Of a stretch of DNA of 64,000 bases, positions 61,183 through 64,000 are shown piece after piece. Source of the DNA: Blautia liquoris (lineage in GTDB: Bacteria; Bacillota; Clostridia; Lachnospirales; Lachnospiraceae); contig NZ_CP063304.1 of assembly GCF_015159595.1 (NCBI RefSeq), positions 2,046,001-2,110,000 on the forward strand. Direction: 5' to 3'. The translations under genes were made by a program, and so were the position numbers. The stretch's first letter is position 1, and every line of letters begins with the position of its first letter. Under the pieces are notes generated by a model. It saw nothing but the letters and a program-made list of their open reading frames with translations. It did no database searches and was not told the origin of the DNA.

Positions 61183-63993
61183 TCACCTTGGTACTTCTAC
61201 CATGGTATAAGCTTCTACAATGTCTAGTTCCTGAATATCATTAAAGTTATCGAACACAAGTCCACACTCATATCCGGCTTTCACTTCTTTTACATCATCC
61301 TTGAATCGTTTCAGTGATGCAAGTGGTCCCTCGAAGATTTGTTTTCCTTCACGCGTAATTCTAACGCTGCATCCTCTTTTGAATATACCGTCTAATACAT
61401 AACTTCCTGCAATTGTCCCGATCCCAGATGCCTTAAACAGCTGACGGATCTCGGCATGACCGATCACCTTTTCTTCATAGACAGGATCCAGCATTCCCTT
61501 CATGGCCGCTTCGACATCTTCGATAGCCTGGTAGATGACGCGATACAGGCGCATGTCTACGCCTTCCTGATCCGACAGGTTCTTGGCCTGAGTATCCGGT
61601 CTGACATTGAATCCGATTATGATAGCATTAGACGCCGCCGCAAGCGTTACATCAGACTCTGTAATAGCTCCGACACCGCCATGTACAATCTTGACAACCA
61701 CCTCTTCATTGGACAGGCGAACCAAAGATTGTTTCATCGCTTCAACAGACCCCTGAACATCCGCTTTCAATACAATGTTCAGCTCTTTTAAACTGCCCTC
61801 CTGAATCTGGCTGAACAGATCATCCAAAGACATCTTAGTTCTTGTATCTTCGAGCAGTTTATTCTTACCTTCCGATACAAAAGTATCCGCAAAATTCTTG
61901 GCATCCTTGTCTGTATCTGTGGCCACAATAATTTCACCGGCATTAGGCACATCATTAAGTCCCAGCACTTCAACAGGAGTAGACGGACCTGCCTCTTTCA
62001 CACGACGTCCTTTATCATCTGTCATGGCACGTACTTTTCCCGAGCATGACCCCGCCGCTATATAATCTCCCTGGTGCAGGGTGCCCTTCTGAACGAGGAT
62101 ATTTGCAACAGGGCCTTTCCCTTTATCCAGCTGTGCCTCGATTACCAGGCCTCTTGCCCTTCTCTTCGGATCTGCTTTCAGTTCCATCACATCCGCAGTG
62201 AGCAAAACCATCTCAAGTAATTCTTTGATTCCCTCATGAGTGTGCGCTGACACTGGTACAAAAATTGTGCTGCCTCCCCAATCTTCCGGAATCAGTTCCT
62301 GCTCGGAGAGTTCCTGCTTAACGCGTTCTACATTTGCGCCTGGCTTATCTATCTTATTAACGGCAACAATAATCTCAACACCGGCCGCTTTCGCATGATT
62401 AATTGCCTCTATCGTCTGTGGCATCACACCATCATCAGCAGCAACAACCAGAACCGCAATATCCGTGGAATTCGCACCACGCATACGCATAGCCGTGAAA
62501 GCCTCATGTCCCGGTGTATCCAAGAATGTGATTCTTTTGCCATCAACGGAAACGACAGTCGCACCAATATGCTGTGTAATGCCACCGGCCTCGCGATCCG
62601 TCACATGAGTATTGCGGATTGCATCCAAAAGCGAGGTTTTTCCGTGATCAACATGCCCCATGACACATACTACCGGAGGACGTGACACCATATTTTTTTC
62701 ATCCTCTTCATCTTCTTTTAACAGCTCTTCAATTACATCAACTTTGACCTCCGGCTCTGCTATAATATCATAACCCAGAGCAATCTCCTCTGCCTGTTCA
62801 TAGGTCAGTTCGTTGTTCACTGTAACCATTGTCCCTTCCAGAAACAACTTTTTGACGACCGCAGCCGGCTGCATCTTCATCTTTTCAGCCAGTTCTTTAA
62901 CCGTGAGTTTCTCCGGCAGTATAATCTCCTTAACTACTTCCTTTTTCTCCTCTTTTGGCTTAGGTGCAGGTTTTTGAAGAGCTTTTGGAATATTGCTGTT
63001 TCTTCTGCGGTTCTGGTTTGGCCTGTGGGAATTTGGACGATTTCCCTGATTTGGTCTGCGATCCTCACCAAAACTTTTCTCTCTTCTGCTTTCTCTCGCT
63101 TTGTCTTTCTCCTTATGGTTGGTATCTCTGGATGGTTTCTTTAATCCAAGATCCATCGATTCAACCTGATGTTTCTTTTCGCGATTTGGTCCAACCGGAG
63201 GACGGCCGTTTTTATCTCCCGACTGATATGGTTTTGAACCATAGGGACGCTGCGAATTATTGCTTCTGTTCCCCTGAAAGCGATTATTTCTGTCTCCCTG
63301 AGAACGATTACCGCCGCGATCGTTACGTTCTCCATAAGGCCGGTTATTTCTATCGCTTTGTGGACGATTATTTCTGTCACCTTGTGGACGATTAGTGCTG
63401 CGAGCCCCCTGAAATTGATTATTTCTTTCGCCTTGCGGACGATTAGTGCGATTATTCCTGTCTGTCTGGGTCTGAGTACGATTATTATTACGATCGCCCT
63501 GATTACGGCTGGTTCTCTCACTCTGCGGGCGGTTACTTCTCTCCTGTCGATTTGCATTCCCCTGATGTCCACGTGAAGGCCGATCATTCATACGTGAGCC
63601 TGCATGTTCCCTCTTATTGGGCTGGCTCTTTGTATTAATCTGATTTTTTGTATCTTCCTCAGCCGCCTTATGCTCATTTTGCATTTTCGCTGCTTTTTCA
63701 TTCTGAGCACGCTGCTGTAATTTTTTTCTTGCCTCTTGACTTGTCGCGTTCTGTGGACGCACTACCTGGATAATATTAGATTTCTTCTTTGGTTTTTCCA
63801 CTGACTTCTCCTCTGCTTTTCCTGACTGATTTTTTTTAGAAGCAAACTCTTTACGGACTATTGTCTCCTGATGTTCATCCAGGACGCTCATATGGCTTTT
63901 GACGTCTATCTGCTTACTTTTCAAAAAATCCATGATCTCTTTGTTGCTGTGATCCAACTCTTTTGCCAGCTCATGTATTCTAAGTTTTGACAT
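61183..63993 (-). CDS. infB: Translation initiation factor IF-2 with Arg/Asn/Gln/Gly-rich N-terminal region
   Basis: 936 residues. The N-terminal IF2-N domain ([21 protein letters not shown]) is followed by a low-complexity region (about 135-340) made of variants of [10 protein letters not shown] second IF2-N domain ([20 protein letters not shown]) precedes the G domain with GHVDHGKTS near 445, DTPGHEAF and NKIDKPG, then domains II-IV. The ATG at 63993 is 7 bases from the window edge, so its ribosome site is only partly visible. It leads rbfA-nrnA-truB-ribF. Confidence 0.97.
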   Translation of the reverse strand: MSKLRIHELAKELDHSNKEIMDFLKSKQIDVKSHMSVLDEHQETIVRKEFASKKNQSGKAEEKSVEKPKKKSNIIQVVRPQNATSQEARKKLQQRAQNEKAAKMQNEHKAAEEDTKNQINTKSQPNKREHAGSRMNDRPSRGHQGNANRQERSNRPQSERTSRNQGDRNNNRTQTQTDRNNRTNRPQGERNNQFQGARSTNRPQGDRNNRPQSDRNNRPYGERNDRGGNRSQGDRNNRFQGNRSNNSQRPYGSKPYQSGDKNGRPPVGPNREKKHQVESMDLGLKKPSRDTNHKEKDKARESRREKSFGEDRRPNQGNRPNSHRPNQNRRRNSNIPKALQKPAPKPKEEKKEVVKEIILPEKLTVKELAEKMKMQPAAVVKKLFLEGTMVTVNNELTYEQAEEIALGYDIIAEPEVKVDVIEELLKEDEEDEKNMVSRPPVVCVMGHVDHGKTSLLDAIRNTHVTDREAGGITQHIGATVVSVDGKRITFLDTPGHEAFTAMRMRGANSTDIAVLVVAADDGVMPQTIEAINHAKAAGVEIIVAVNKIDKPGANVERVKQELSEQELIPEDWGGSTIFVPVSAHTHEGIKELLEMVLLTADVMELKADPKRRARGLVIEAQLDKGKGPVANILVQKGTLHQGDYIAAGSCSGKVRAMTDDKGRRVKEAGPSTPVEVLGLNDVPNAGEIIVATDTDKDAKNFADTFVSEGKNKLLEDTRTKMSLDDLFSQIQEGSLKELNIVLKADVQGSVEAMKQSLVRLSNEEVVVKIVHGGVGAITESDVTLAAASNAIIIGFNVRPDTQAKNLSDQEGVDMRLYRVIYQAIEDVEAAMKGMLDPVYEEKVIGHAEIRQLFKASGIGTIAGSYVLDGIFKRGCSVRITREGKQIFEGPLASLKRFKDDVKEVKAGYECGLVFDNFNDIQELDIVEAYTMVEVPR

Positions 63994-64000
63994 ATTACCA

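Noticed and set aside
1-64000. CRISPR arrays, prophage, insertion sequences or rRNA
   Set aside because: No short regularly spaced repeats, transposase, integrase or ribosomal RNA sequence was seen.

Overview
The window is a stretch of chromosome from a low-GC, spore-forming Firmicute, most likely a member of Clostridia close to Lachnospiraceae. Supporting features are the sporulation sigma factor SigH, a YlmC/YmxH sporulation protein, NrdR, Cys T-box control of cysE-cysS, DUF5688 and DUF2298 proteins, and a selenium-dependent molybdenum hydroxylase cluster. About 63 protein genes and two tRNA genes are visible and nearly all are on the minus strand. No phage, insertion sequence, rRNA or CRISPR array was seen.

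Layout from left to right. (1) 1-3.9 kb: truncated rarA, a secreted polysaccharide deacetylase and a large DUF2298 membrane protein. (2) 3.9-9.4 kb: a complete Liv-type branched-chain amino acid ABC transporter (livK-H-M-G-F) followed by a cytidylate-kinase-like gene, from a strong promoter at 9319-9347. (3) 9.4-19.5 kb: a nucleotidyltransferase with a degenerate active-site loop, an ABC-F protein, an LTA-synthase-like enzyme, a His-rich heavy-metal exporter, metA, ligA, an RluF-type pseudouridine synthase and an unknown membrane-anchored protein, then tRNA-Arg(CCG). (4) 20-27.3 kb: DUF5688, efp, yqeG, citrate synthase, an AI-2E-family permease, an SmtB-like repressor, an aminotransferase, nrdR and ylmC. 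(5) 27.5-36 kb: the selenium/molybdenum cluster. (6) 36-43 kb: a metallophosphatase, a 51-residue small protein, tRNA-Thr(GGT), acylphosphatase, xpt, and sigH-rlmB-mrnC-cysS-cysE with a Cys T-box. (7) 43-49.5 kb: a P-type cation ATPase behind a yybP-ykoY manganese riboswitch, ispF, a glycosyltransferase, mutY and a HAD phosphatase. (8) 49.5-57.5 kb: tocopherol-cyclase-like, dtd, arsC-like, AEC permease, and a MacB-type ABC exporter operon with two membrane-fusion proteins. (9) 58-64 kb: infB-rbfA-nrnA-truB-ribF.

The selenium cluster reads as one pathway. SelD makes selenophosphate. A class V cysteine desulfurase, YedF and a DUF3343 carrier plausibly handle or deliver Se/S. YqeB, YqeC and a MocA-like cytidylyltransferase mature the cofactor, and a ModE-type HTH protein may regulate. 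The 855-residue hydroxylase is the target. Its promoter carries a perfect 16-bp palindrome over the predicted start site.

The least explained structure is a dispersed repeat. A 150-bp unit is present as two full tandem copies plus a 41-bp third copy at 57581-57921, and one diverged copy lies at 42842-43025 between the promoter and the T-box of the cysE operon. It folds into three nested hairpin domains, and one base pair changes on both sides between loci, which suggests selection on RNA structure. The short reading frames inside it do not look like genes.
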